Below are positions 21,701 through 33,191 of a stretch of 64,000 bases of DNA, piece after piece. Source of the stretch: Aphidius gifuensis (Eukaryota > Arthropoda > Insecta > Hymenoptera > Braconidae). Made by a program: the position numbers and the translations under genes. Position 1 is the stretch's first letter, and every line of letters begins with the position of its first letter. The notes under the pieces were generated by a model. That model worked only from the letters and a program-made list of their open reading frames with translations. It did not search any database and had not been told where the DNA came from. The stretch lies in NCBI RefSeq assembly GCF_014905175.1, contig NC_057789.1, forward strand, positions 19,374,176-19,438,175. The letters are read 5' to 3'.

Positions 21701-24700
21701 CTAAAATTCTTTTAAAAATCATAATTTTTCAAAAGTTGGACTCACATGCTCTTTGGGATCACGTTAGCTGTCACGAGCCAAAAAAAAAAATTTTTAAATC
21801 TGTAAACTTTCGTGAAAACCATGTTCGAGAATATTTTGTTCCCTAGAACCAGAAAAAAATATTACAATTCTTTTTAAAATCGAGTTTTTGAAAAAGTTCG
21901 ACTTTAGTGCTATTGGGGATCACGCCAGCTGTCACTAGCCAAGAAAACAGATTTTTAAATTGGTAAACTTTCGTAAAAACAATGTTTGAAATGATTTTTT
22001 CACTAGAAATAGAAAAACATATTAAAATTCTTTTCAAAATCAAGATTTCGAAAAAAGTTCGACTCGAGTGCTATTGGGGATTACGCCAGCTGTCGCTAGC
22101 CAAATAAACCAAATTTTAAATCTGTAAACTTTCGTAAAAAACAATGATCGAAATAATTTTTTTACTAGAAATAGAAAAAAATATTAAAAACCATTTCAAA
22201 ATTAAGATTTAAGAAAAAATCATCATGAGTGCTCTTGAATATCACGCCACCTGTCACCAGTCAAAAAAAACAGACATTTGTATCTGTAAACTTTCGTGAA
22301 AACCATGTTCGAAATAATTGTTTCCCTAGAAATCGAAAAAAAAACTTTAGAAGTCTTTTCAAATTTAAGATTTTGAAAAAAAACGACTTAAGTGCTCTTG
22401 GGGATTACGCCAGCCGTCCGGAGCCAAAAAAAAAGAATTTTAAATCTGTAAACTTTTGTGAAAACCATTTTCGAAATAATTTTTTCACTAGAAATAGAAA
22501 AAAATATTAAAATTCTTTTAAAAATCAAGATTTTGAAAAAGTTCGATCAAGTGCTATTAGGGATCACGCTAGCTGTCACTAGACAAAAAAAAAGAATTTT
22601 AAATCTGTGAACTTCCGTGAAAACCATGTTCGAAATTACTTTTTTCCCTAGAACCAGAAAAAAATATTAAAATTCTTTTAAAAATCAAGATTTTAAAAAA
22701 GTTCGACTCGAGTGCTATTGGGGATTACGCTAGCTGTCACCAGCAACAGAATTTTACCTCTGTAAACTTTCGTAAAAAACAATGATCGAAATAATTTTTT
22801 CACTAGAAATATAAAAAAATATTAAAAACCCTTTCAAAATTTAGATTTAAGAAAAATTCATCATGAGTGCTCAACAGACATTTGTATCTGTAAACTTTCG
22901 TGAAAACCATGTTCGAAATAATTTTTTTCCCCAAAACCAGAAAAAAAACTTTAAAATTCTTTTCACAATCAAGATTTTGGAAAAGTTTGACTCAAGTGCT
23001 AGTAGGGATCACGCAGGCTGTCACGCGAAAAATTTTAAATCTGTAAAGTTTCGTGAAAACCATGTTCAAAATTATTTTTTTCCCTAGAACCAGAAAAAAA
23101 TATTGAAATTCTTTTTAAAATCAAGTTTTTGAAAAAGTTCGACTCAAGTGCTCTTGAGGATCACGCAAGATGTCACCGGTCAAAAAATCATATTTACAAA
23201 TTTATAAACCTACTTGAGAACGATGTTTGATATTTTTTTTTCCCCTAGAAATAGAAAACTATATTAGAATTTTTTTCAAATCAAGAATTTGAAAAAGTTC
23301 GACTTTAGTGCTATTGGGGATCACGTTAGCTGTCACTAGCCAAGAAAACAGATTTTTAAATCGGTAAACTTTCGTAAAAACAATGTTCGAAATGATTTTT
23401 TTTACTAGAAATAGAAAAACATATTAAAATTCTTTTCAAAATCAAGATTTCGAAAAAAAATCGACTCGCGTGCTCTTGAGGATGACGCAAGATGTCACCA
23501 GCCGAAAAAACAGAATTTTAAATCTGTGAACTTTCGTGAAAACCATGTTCGAAATTTTTTTTTTCCCCAAAACCAGAAAAAAAACTTTAAAATTCTTTTC
23601 ACAATCAAGATTTTGAAAAAGCTCGACTCAAGTGCTATTAGGGATCACGCAGGCTATCACCAGCCAAAAAAAACAGAATTTTAAATCTGTAAACTTTCGT
23701 GAAAACCATGTTCAAAAGGATTTTTTTCCCTAGAATCAGAAAAAAATATTGAAATTCTTTTTAAAATCAAGTTTTTGAAACGTTCGACTCAAGTGCTTTT
23801 GAGAATGACGCAAGATGTCACTGGTCAAAAAATCAGATTTACAAATCTATAAACTTACTTGAAAACCATGTTTGATATTTTTTTTCCCTTAGAAATAGAA
23901 AACTATATTAGAATTCCTTTCAAAATAAAAAATTTGAAAAGAGTTGGACTCTAGCGCTATTGGGGATCATGCCAGCTGTCACTAGCCAAAACAAATTTTA
24001 AATCTGTAAACTTTTTAAAAACCATGTTCGAAATCATTTTTCCTAGAAATAGAAAAAACCTTGAAACTTCAAATTTAGAATTTTGAAAAACGACTCAAGT
24101 GTTTGGGAATTACGCCATCCGTCTGGAGCCAACAAAACATTTTTAAATCTGTAGCTTTCGTAAAAACCAGGTTCGAAATTATTGTTTCTATAGAAATAGA
24201 AAAAAACTAAAATTCTTTTAAAAATCATAATTTTTCAAAAGTTGGACTCACACTCTTTGGGATCACGTTAGCTGTGCGAGCCAAAAAAAAAAAATCTGCT
24301 TTTCGTGAAAACCATGTTCGAGAATATTTTGTTCCCTAGAACCAGAAAAATATTACAATTCTTTTTAAAATCGAGTTTTTGAAAAGTTCGACTTTAGTGC
24401 TATTGGGATCACGCAGCTGTCACTAGCCAAGAAAACAGATTTTTAAATTGGTAAACTTTCGTAAAACAATGTTTGAAATATTTTTTCACTAGAAATAGAA
24501 AAACATATTAAAATTCTTTTCAAAATCAAGATTTCGAAAAGTTCGACTCGAGTGCTATTGGGATTACGCCAGCTGTCGCTAGCCAAATAAACCAAATTTT
24601 AAATCTGTAAACTTTCGTAAAAACAGTCGAAATAATTTTTTACTAGAAATAGAAAAAAATATTAAAAACCATTTCAAAATTAAGATTTAAGAAAAAATCA

Positions 24701-25355
24701 TCATGAGTGCTCTTGAATATCACGCCACCTGTCACCAGTCAAAAAAAACAGACATTTGTATCTGTAAACTTTCGTGAAAACCATGTTCGAAATAATTGTT
24801 TCCCTAGAAATCGAAAAAAAAACTTTAGAAGTCTTTTCAAATTTAAGATTTTGAAAAAAAACGACTTAAGTGCTCTTGGGGATTACGCCAGCCGTCCGGA
24901 GCCAAAAAAAAAGAATTTTAAATCTGTAAACTTTTGTGAAAACCATTTTCGAAATAATTTTTTCACTAGAAATAGAAAAAAATATTAAAATTCTTTTAAA
25001 AATCAAGATTTTGAAAAAGTTCGATCAAGTGCTATTAGGGATCACGCTAGCTGTCACTAGACAAAAAAAAAGAATTTTAAATCTGTGAACTTCCGTGAAA
25101 ACCATGTTCGAAATTACTTTTTTCCCTAGAACCAGAAAAAAATATTAAAATTTTTTTCAAAATCAAGATTTCGAAAAAGTTCCACTCGAGTGCTATTGGG
25201 GATTACGCCAGCTGTCACTAGACAGAAAAACAGAATTTTGAATCTGTGAACTTTCGTGAAAACCATGTTCGAAATTATTTTTTTTTCTAGAATCAGAAAA
25301 AAATATTAAAATTCTTTCCAAAATCGAGAATTTGAAAAAGTTCGACTTACGTGCT
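18778..25355 (+). repeat. 160-bp satellite, main block (about 40 monomers) with higher-order duplication
   Basis: The anchor GGGATCACGCCAGCTGTC recurs about every 160 bp (for example 18875, 19033, 19194, 19354, then 19538 after a 23-bp local expansion). Each monomer also has AAATCTGTAAACTTTCGT and AACCATGTTCGAAAT. Larger duplications exist: 22229-22510 recurs at 24707-24988 (offset 2478), and 20968 onward recurs at 22863 (offset 1895). Short open frames of 60-90 codons in it are repeats of the same satellite translation, not genes. Confidence 0.97.
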
Positions 25356-25545
25356 AGAAGTTTACAGATTTAAAAATCTGCTTTTTCGGCTGGTGACAGC
25401 TGGCGTGATCCCTAAGAGCACTTAAGTCGAACTTCTAGAAAATCTTGATTTTGAAAAGAATTTTGATATTCTTTTTCTGATTATAGGGAAAAAAATATTC
25501 TCGAACATGGTTTTCACGAAAGTTTACACATTCAAAATTCTGTTT
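25356..25545 (-). repeat. 160-bp satellite, inverted terminal monomer
   Basis: At about 25356 the orientation flips: GGCTGGTGACAGCTGGCGTG and AACATGGTTTTCACGAAAG are the reverse complement of the array motifs. The array thus ends in a head-to-head junction. Confidence 0.9.
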
Positions 25546-26059
25546 TTGATGTGTAAACATCTTTAGGCGCGGGTTTGGTATGGAGTAAAAGGAAAAAAAA
25601 TTGAGTTTAGACGTCAGATCCAGTAACGGATCTAGGCAGGAATCCATTTTTTGTCAGTCTACATTGCGCCATGCAGCGCCATGGTAATCGGTCGGTAACC
25701 GTTACCATCAGGCTTTCCGTCGTATAGATGAATTTAAATGCGAGTATTTATATATTCATTTATATATATATGCCGTTGTATATATTAATCTACGAGTATT
25801 TTATTTGTATTTATTGGTTATGCTTGCATTCGTTAGGCGATGTAAAGTTCATATTGTACATATATATGTATACGTGCATATGCAAGTATTTTTTATTTAA
25901 AATTTTTAAATTTATTCATTAGTTATAATATTAAGGTTCTATCTAAATGAAATTCTAATTTAAAAACTTAACACAGAATATAATTTTATATAAATATTTA
26001 TTTATTGAACAACTAGTCAGCCAAACACTTCTATTACTATTTTATGTATACTTTTTATT
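25546..26059. other. Spacer, no gene seen
   Basis: The first 170 bp are moderately GC-rich and contain GCGCCATG twice and a CGGTAAC/GTTACC inverted pair near 25690-25710. The rest is very AT-rich with TATATA runs. No gene or known repeat end was recognised. Confidence 0.5.
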
Positions 26060-26227
26060 TTATGTATATATATTCATGAAATACTGAGTTTTTTCAGTTG
26101 TTTTTTTATCTTCAGGATTTTTGTCGGGATGATATCTTTTGATATTGTCCCGATATATCAACTTTAGATGACTCAAGCTTTCAATATTATTGAATATTGA
26201 GCCAATTTCAGCCTCGTAATCTGACAT
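26060..26227 (-). CDS. Small J-domain-like protein or first exon
   Basis: A 55-aa frame starts at 26227 (MSDYEAEIGSIF) and contains the helix II/HPD signature of J domains, IYRDNIKRYHPDKNPED, at residues 24-40. DnaJ-type J domains use this His-Pro-Asp to stimulate Hsp70. Helix I is poor and helices III-IV are missing or replaced by a short tail before the stop, so this is either a degenerate fragment or one exon of a spliced gene. No neighbour supports a role. Confidence 0.5.
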   Translation of the reverse strand: MSDYEAEIGSIFNNIESLSHLKLIYRDNIKRYHPDKNPEDKKTTEKTQYFMNIYT

Positions 26228-26311
26228 GTTACAGCCTGAAAAATATAAATAAAATTAATACAAATTATAATGGAAATAAATTTGATTTTAATTTAGTAGC
26301 TATCTCTTCAA

Positions 26312-26900
26312 TCTTCTATACAATAAAAAGACATGGCCGGATCCTTGGAAACGCAGTTTTACGCAAACTATCGGTCCGATTTACATGAAATTTAACTTAG
26401 ATATTCAGTTTGAGCTCAGGAGGGTTTAAGTCAAGGAAAATATCACCCAGGTTACTTTTTACGATCACCAGGAGGTCAAAATGATTTTTCTATTTTTCTT
26501 CGAGATTTTTCTTATTATGTTAATATTATTTTAACTAAAAATTATATTTTTTCAAAAAGGGGATATTAAAAATATTACATTAGTTTGTATTGCTGGCTTC
26601 CGGTTTCCCAGGATGTGGAAATTGAATTCTTTCATCATCTCCTGGGTTTTTTTTGATCAAACAGTATATTTTATCGAGAACTCAATTTAGAATAATATTG
26701 TATTATTTTATAATGTTGGTTTCGGTTCACCAGGATGTAGAGATTCGATTCTTTCATCATCTTCTGGGTTTTTTTTCGATTAAACAGTATATTTTATCGA
26801 GAATTTAAATTAGAAATATTGCATTATTTTATAATGTTGGTTTTCGATTCACCAGGATGTAGAATCTGGGGTTTTTTTTATCAGATCGGACGTATAATTA
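26312..26900 (+). mobile_element. Helitron 5'-end fragment with internal tandem repeats
   Basis: TCTATACAATAAAAAG followed by GGAAACGCAGTTTTACGCAA and CGGTCCGATTTACATGAAAT is closely similar to 43337-43430, the start of the coding Helitron. Behind it a 115-120-bp unit with CACCAGGATGTAGA, TCTTTCATCATCT and CAGTATATTTTATCGAGAA repeats two to three times. The right end is not defined. Confidence 0.65.
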
Positions 26901-27221
26901 ATACTTAAATTAAATTGATTGTGTAATAAATCAACCAACATAAAGTTTTATTTATTATGCATTGATAATTGATAGAGATGTAAGACAAGTTTGGCAAATA
27001 TAATCCAAAGATCTAATAATGCCGTGATATGCAGAATGAGTGAAAAAAGGTTCTGAAATACAATTATTCGAATGATCTCTTTGTAAATTTATAATCTTAT
27101 TTAAGTTGTTTAATGTCAATATTAAGGATCATAGATTGACAGAAAGAACATACAATTACATGTTCGGATAATGACATGTTTAATTTCCCTTTTTCACATA
27201 TGAATCAAACAAAATCATTAC
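26901..27221. other. AT-rich spacer, no gene seen
   Basis: No coding frame, RNA gene or repeat end recognised. Confidence 0.5.
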
Positions 27222-27590
27222 GTACCCTGGTAGAAATAATCTCTCCGGATTTTTCTGGATTTTTCCGGGCTTACTCCGGATTTCTCCGGACTCAATCCGG
27301 ATTTCTCTGGATTTTCTACGTAATGGAGACTTCCGGAGATATTTACGGAGTAATCTCCAGACTATTTCTATAATATCTCCGGAATTTTGACTTAAAAAAA
27401 CAAACACAAAAAAATGAAAAAATTAATAAGAAAAAGTAGAAATAAGAGTTTACATACGAAAAATAAAAAAGAAATTTTTCTGAAAAAATCCGGAGAAAAG
27501 CCAAAAAAACTCCGGAATAATATCTTCGGAAGTCTCAATTGCGTAGAAAATCCGGAGATATTCGGAGAAAATCCGGAGAAATCATGACAA
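27222..27590. mobile_element. MITE-like element built of TCCGGA units
   Basis: The left end CTGGTAGAAATAATCTCTCC is the inverse of the right-end type seen at 56915-56940 (GAGATATTATTTCTACCAAG). The left half is a series of TCCGGATTT units, and the right half the inverse (AAATCCGGAGA), so the whole can fold into a hairpin. No coding capacity. Confidence 0.7.
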
Positions 27591-28429
27591 TTTCATCCAC
27601 ATATTATTTATTGTTGTTTGGTATTGTGATTATGATGTTGCTGTCAAACACTTGAATAACTATTATCTTGTGTATTATTTGTTTATTTAACAGATTAATT
27701 TTGAATACTCTTTTTTTGATCAAAAATAACATAATAAATTATATATTGTATATAATAAAAGTTTTAACCTTAATATTCACCTTTGTCTCTTGAATCTTTC
27801 ATGGAACTAAAATTTTGAAACAAATTTTTTCGTATCGTTGTCAAGGGAATAAATAAATAAAACAAGATAAAAAATAATTTAAAATTACTTACCTTCATAC
27901 CGTTACTTTCGTTGCATCCATCTTTTGTTTTTTTTTTTACTGCCCATTCTAAAGAAGTTTCACTTCAAAAAAAAATTAAAAAATACTAATGAAACAAATA
28001 CAAATCTATTATATCGACACTTCCAGAGGATATTATCATATCCCAGAAAACATGTTTTTTTATTCAGTTTTTATAGAAAATTTTCTCACGATTACGGGAA
28101 AAATACGGAAAAAATTCCTACACATGCGCAAAGTGGTTCAAAATGTAGTTGAAGTATGATAAAAACGGATATTTATCGGTTATATATCGTATAGTTATTA
28201 GAATAACGATTAATTCTAAAATTTATTAATATCAATCAATAAAGCTCGTCAAGGAGAAAAAAATGTTTCGATAGAAATTTAGATAATAATTTATAAATTT
28301 CAATATATATGTATATATATTTTTTTCGCAAATATAATAATGGCAGTCGATGAAACTCTTCGAGTAAAAAAGAAAGTCAAAATAAAAATTTCGATATATT
28401 AATTTTTTTTTTTTTTTTTAACAGCTAGA
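27591..28429. other. AT-rich stretch, no gene seen
   Basis: Only short frames rich in Phe, Lys and Asn. I see no domain and no clear repeat end. Confidence 0.5.
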
Positions 28430-28605
28430 TTTTTAACTGAGCTACTAGATTTTTTACTTAGCTGCTAGACTTTTTACTTAGTCTCCGTTATAGCCAAATT
28501 TATTTTTATCAGCTTAATTTTCCCCTCAGCTACATCTTTTCCTTAGCTAAATTTTCCCTTCGCTATATTTTTTACTTAGTCTCAATTATAGCCAAACAAA
28601 CAATA
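28430..28605. repeat. Dispersed repeat with AGCTA/TTACTTAG units, copy 1
   Basis: The stretch repeats variants of CAGCTAGATTTTTTACTTAG and contains TATAGCCAAA twice. The inverse occurs at 56945-57140 (TTTGGCTATAATTAAGACTA and AAGATCTAGCGGCTA), next to the second TCCGGA element. Confidence 0.65.
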
Positions 28606-28929
28606 CCTACATATTTTTACCAGCCGTTCGGAATATATTAAAAAATTTTATTTGAACTTCTTTTTCTACTTCATGTGTTTTATCAATCGTTATTATAAAA
28701 TTAGGAACAAAAATCGATATATCGAAATCCTAAAATCATTGATTATTGAAAATTACTGAACAACAATAATTGTATGGAAATAAAAAAATACGGAATAAAA
28801 ACAAACAATATTTCAATAAATGAATGAAAAGAATTAGTTCAAATGTGTACTTATTGTTATTTTGTACAATTACAACAACACGCCGAAGACGTTTACACAT
28901 AATGAACCCGCGAGTCTAGATTGCTAACA

Positions 28930-29223
28930 AATTTTTATGGCTGGTGACAGCTGCCGTAATCCTCAAGAGCACGTGAGTCTAACTTTTTTGAAATTTTGAT
29001 TTTGAAAAGAATTTCAATATTTTTTTTCTGATTAGAGGGAAAAAAATATTTCTCGAACATGGTTTTCACGAAAGTTTAAAGATTTGAAATTCTGTTTTTT
29101 TGGCTGGTGACAGCTGACGTAATTCTCAAGAGCACGTGAGTCAAACTTTTTCAAAAACATGATTTTAAAATGAATTTTGATATTTTTTTCTGGTTCTAGA
29201 GAAAAAAATAATTTAGAACATGG
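28930..29223 (-). repeat. 160-bp satellite, isolated inverted monomers
   Basis: About 1.8 monomers with GGCTGGTGACAGCTGACGTA and AACATGGTTTTCACG in inverse orientation. The second monomer is cut at 29223 by the LTR. Confidence 0.9.
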
Positions 29224-29948
29224 TGTGACGTATTTGCATAGTCTACAATATTAGAATTAAATTCACCGGATGTAACACAATCATTTATACCAACATTTAA
29301 GATCATATAGCAACAACAGTCAACGGGAATATTTTTTCGTAGATTTATTTATTTTTAATTCTAAAAATTAGTTAAATAAAATATAATTCTGTAAGATTTC
29401 ATATAAAAGAATTTGCTGACTATCATGGGAACAATGTTTTGGGATTGGTCAAAGCAATATTCCTACCACAAGTTATTTACAAAATCAAGATTATAAAAAA
29501 CTGTAACAATGTCACAACACTCACTCTTGTTTTTAATCTCAACGTATACTTTTTAATCATTTATTTAATTATCAACATTAAATAAAAATTGTGTTAATTA
29601 TTTTAAAACCAATCACTAAACTAAAATTCCATTATCATTGAATTATCGAAATATCGTTGTGTTAAGTTCAGATTACTACAACATCTACAGGTCGATCATC
29701 CACATTGACACGCCTCATACATACTGGATTTACACAAATTCAACATCAAGGTATTTTTATAAATTCTAAAACATTTTCCTCTCCTAAATCCTGTTACCCA
29801 GTAGGGAATAACAAAATTAAGTAAAATCAAACATTTGTTTACTGACTTGTTTATTTAAAATAACATTCATAATTTAATTTTTTAGTTTTGTTTCCGTAAG
29901 TTCAATTAAATTATTTCATATTAATAAAAATAAACCTGTTTCGTAACA
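29224..29948 (+). mobile_element. 5' LTR of a Ty3/gypsy-like retrotransposon
   Basis: The element begins TGTGACGTAT exactly where a satellite monomer is interrupted and ends TTTCGTAACA, 4 bases before the primer-binding site, giving a 725-bp LTR with TG...CA ends. Confidence 0.8.
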
Positions 29949-29952
29949 AAAT

Positions 29953-29970
29953 TGGTGTCAGAAGTGGGAT
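29953..29970 (+). promoter_or_regulatory. tRNA-Leu-type primer-binding site
   Basis: TGGTGTCAGAAGTGGGAT resembles the complement of the 3' end of a tRNA-Leu, with one mismatch in the first 15 bases by recall. Confidence 0.7.
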
Positions 29971-30138
29971 ATGAAGTAAAATGTGTTGAAAAATTAATTA
30001 ATAATTCGTGATGGGAAAATAATAAGTGCTTTATTGTCATTAATATTTTACATTTTTATATTTCGAATTTATATTATTAAATTTTTTTTTTACGAGAGTC
30101 ATATAAACTCATTAAAATTGTTTTTAAAATTATTTAAA

Positions 30139-32011
30139 ATGTCATTAATTGATATTGATGAGACCTCCGGGAGTTCTCATAGTTACGAGGAAATAGACTT
30201 CTCTAATTTACAGAACTTGTTAAGACAACTAGACGATGACAATTTATCTTTGCAAATATCTATTTTAGAAGCTAATTTGATGGAATATTCTTCTAAAAAT
30301 CAAACTCCTTTAGTACAATACACTAACGAAGAAGAACCTACAGAAAACCCAAAACCTTTATATGAAACATTTTTTAAAGATATAAATAAATTAAAAAAAT
30401 GTGGTAGAACAGTTACTAAAGTTATTGATCAATTGAAAATCAAAAATTCTAAATTAGAAAAAGAACTTAAAGATGAAATTCGTACTTGAAGAAGCCAGTA
30501 CTCTTGTACATGAAGAGTTAAATGATTTACGTGAACAGTATAACCGTTATCAATATCAGGTAGTTAAAGAAAAATCGGATTATGAATTAAATCAAAATTT
30601 GGAAAGAATTAAAAGGGAAAAAATTTTTATTGACCAAATTAACGATCAACAATCAATCATACAAACATGTCATCGACGCATTGATTCTCTTACACAAGAT
30701 TTAAATAATCAGGCCACGCAACACACAGATACTAAACCAAATATTTTAAATTCAAATCTAACACGTACTTGTGTCAGTCCACAAGGAAACCAATTTTTTT
30801 TGCAACATAATGAGTCAACTACACACGTAAAAACACGTAGAAGTCCATCACCGGATATTGAAATATTGAGCCATACAAATTTAAATATTAGAGATGCTCT
30901 CAGTCTAGTTCCTAATTACGACGGACACACTAACTCTATTCGCGGTTTCATTAAAAGTTGTCATGATGCTTTAGCATTATTAAATCCAATATTTAAACAG
31001 GGATTTGTGTTGTCTTTGAAAAATAAAATCGTTGGGCCAAAAGCTTATTTAATAAGTAATAAAAATATTACATCTATTGAAGATTTAAATAAATTATTAC
31101 GTACAATAACTTATACTGGACGTTCGTTTGATACTATTTGGAATGAATTATCTAAAACCGTTATGAGAAATCATGAAAATATTGATGAATATGGTAATCG
31201 AGTTTACAAATTATATAGTGATTTAATTGATTGTAATGAGGGAGATAATGACGGATTTGGGCGGATGAATAATGACAAAATATAAGAGAAAGCTATTAGA
31301 CAATTTATTAGAGGATTAATTCGCGATGTACGTATGGTATTGGAATGTAAACAAATTAAATGTGCAAAATTTTTAGATGTCTGGAACGCTAGTAAGAAAT
31401 TATATAATGACCATGTAGAAACAATTAAACTCAGACGTCCTAACGATATTAATGTTGTTACTACCATTGGTCAGAAAAATAATAATGAAGTAACTAATAA
31501 ACCATATAATAATAATTATCATTATAAACCATTTGTTCATAATAATAATAATACTAATAATAACGAGTCTATTCAGTTAAATGACAAACCAAGTACTTCT
31601 AATGGGGAACAAAATAAAACTCCACCAACACAGGGATATTATTCTAACAGAAATGCCAATAATAATATTCGTGAAAATAATAATTCATATCAACGTAATA
31701 ACTATCAGAATCAAACAACCGGGTATTATCAAAGAAATTCTAATGATCGTCCACAATTAAATAATAATCGTAATTATAATAATAATAATTCTCAATTTAC
31801 AAAAACATACAGTGGTCAATGTGAAATTTGTAAAAGATGGGGACATGATATATCTAGATGTAACATGTATAAGGAAATTAGAGCTAGAATCGAGTCTGAA
31901 TTCTCAAAAAACGATGCGAAGCCAGTGAATCAGAGTGGAGATTCACCACAACGGCTAACACCCAGTCACACTCGAACACAATTGAACCAACAGGCACAGA
32001 AATCAAATTAA
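30139..32011 (+). pseudogene. gag: Gag polyprotein of the gypsy-like element, frameshifted
   Basis: The frame starts at the ATG at 30139 (MSLIDIDETSGSSHSYEE), shifts near 30473-30486, and then runs in one frame to 32011 with a single stop at 31283-31285. The middle part resembles a capsid domain (NYDGHTNSIRGFIKSC onward, 30915-31280). An Asn-rich linker (about 31470-31800) precedes a CCHC zinc knuckle, CEICKRWGHDISRC (C-x2-C-x4-H-x4-C), near 31824-31865. Gag would form retrotransposon particles and bind the RNA. The two lesions mean it is not expressed as one protein unless frameshifting occurs; the shift lies too early for a gag-pol site. Confidence 0.85.
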
Positions 32012-32040
32012 TTGCTAAAATAAATTTAACCAAATCAACC

Positions 32041-32196
32041 ATGATTCCTTCTATATCTTTATATACTAAAAATTTAAAAGGTATTTGTAATTCAATGCTT
32101 GACACTGGGGCCGAAGTTAATTTAATTAAAATCACAGCTCTTAAAAATATAAATCAAATAAATTCTAATAAAAATATTTCATTACAAGGAAAGTAG
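32041..32196 (+). pseudogene. pol: Start of pol: aspartic protease fragment
   Basis: Beginning about 30 bp after the gag stop, a frame shows the retroviral protease active site MLDTGAEVNLIK (DTG). It is cut off after about 50 residues at the edge of Polinton copy 2. Reverse transcriptase, RNase H and integrase of this element are absent from the window. Confidence 0.8.
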
Positions 32197-32289
32197 TGGA
32201 GCAAGGCGGATCCTGGGACAGTTTGATATCAAACCCCCACTCCGGCCCAATTAAACCCCCACCAGGCTCCGATTAAATTCCCCCTCTAT

Positions 32290-32515
32290 GTTAGTATGTC
32301 AGCCATTTTGTATATCGGTAACGTGGAGAGTTGGTATATCTATATATTCAAAAGTCGGCCATTTTGTATATCGGTAACGTAGGGAGTTGGTATATCAATA
32401 TATTTGAATTTGATTCTATATGTCAGCCATTTTGTTTATCGATAATGTGGTAAGTTACTATATCTACATGTTTGAAATATCGGCCATTTTGAATATGATT
32501 TAAATTAAAAAACTC
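32290..32515 (+). repeat. Tandem repeat upstream of the fibre-like gene
   Basis: Four units of 56-68 bp contain (G/A)TC(A/G)GCCATTTTGTATATCGGTAACGT, at 32298, 32354, 32422 and 32479. They lie between the element edge and its first gene and may be promoter or terminal-repeat DNA of the element. Confidence 0.8.
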
Positions 32516-32596
32516 AATTATTATTTTGATTCAAAATGGTTAAATAGACTTGAAATTTTGTTTTTCTCACAGTAGAGATTTTGTCATTCAGGCAAG

Positions 32597-33064
32597 ATGA
32601 CTGTAGATGTTTTCGGTCGTCAACTGCCAAAAAGTATAGTTAAAAGTAATACAATAAATAGTGTTGGTGTTCGAGGTCCGACGGGTGAGGGCTTTAAGCT
32701 AACAAAGGATAAACAATATGATATAAACCATAAACGTTTGTGTAATGTCGGAGATCCGCTAAATGCAAACGATGCTGCGTCAGTTAAAATTGTTCGCGAA
32801 ATGATTCAAGAAGAAACGCGAGTGATATATCATCAGACTGCATCATTGAAAGATAGTTGTGAAAATAATAGCATTATGATTGGCGGACTCGAATCAGCTT
32901 TTCACGATCATAAAAATGAACATTCTATAAATGTTGATGCAGATTCAATTTATCAGAGCAAAAATTTTTTTCAACTCATAGAATCTAGAGTTAGCACACT
33001 GGAAACTATGTACAAACGAATTTCCGATGTAGTCGAAAAATTAGATAATAAGAAAATTTTATAG
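32597..33064 (+). CDS. Fibre/attachment-like coiled-coil protein of Polinton
   Basis: An open 155-aa frame starting MTVDVFGRQLPKSIVK. Residues 45-65 contain KRLCNVGDPLNANDAASVK, resembling the 'NVxDPxxxxDAxxKxY' linker of phage and virus tail-fibre proteins. The rest (about 70-155) is heptad-like and probably a coiled coil, ending in LDNKKIL. The 'fibre' assignment is inference from this motif and the element-end position. There is no homologue in copy 1. Its function would be host attachment, or a trimeric structural spike. Confidence 0.6.
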   Translation: MTVDVFGRQLPKSIVKSNTINSVGVRGPTGEGFKLTKDKQYDINHKRLCNVGDPLNANDAASVKIVREMIQEETRVIYHQTASLKDSCENNSIMIGGLESAFHDHKNEHSINVDADSIYQSKNFFQLIESRVSTLETMYKRISDVVEKLDNKKIL

Positions 33065-33191
33065 AAGGGGAAGGTTGATTTTAAAAAATGGTAGTGGGGG
33101 AGCTAGCATCAGGCATTACTCAGAACCATATATATTTTGCCAGTTGTAAAAAACGAACTCGACAGTCGAGATCGCAGTTAAAAAAATTAAA

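Noticed and set aside
18939..25647. Many 60-90-codon frames containing FRENHVRN-type peptides
   Set aside because: They are translations of the 160-bp satellite; the same peptide recurs in every monomer and is interrupted at random.
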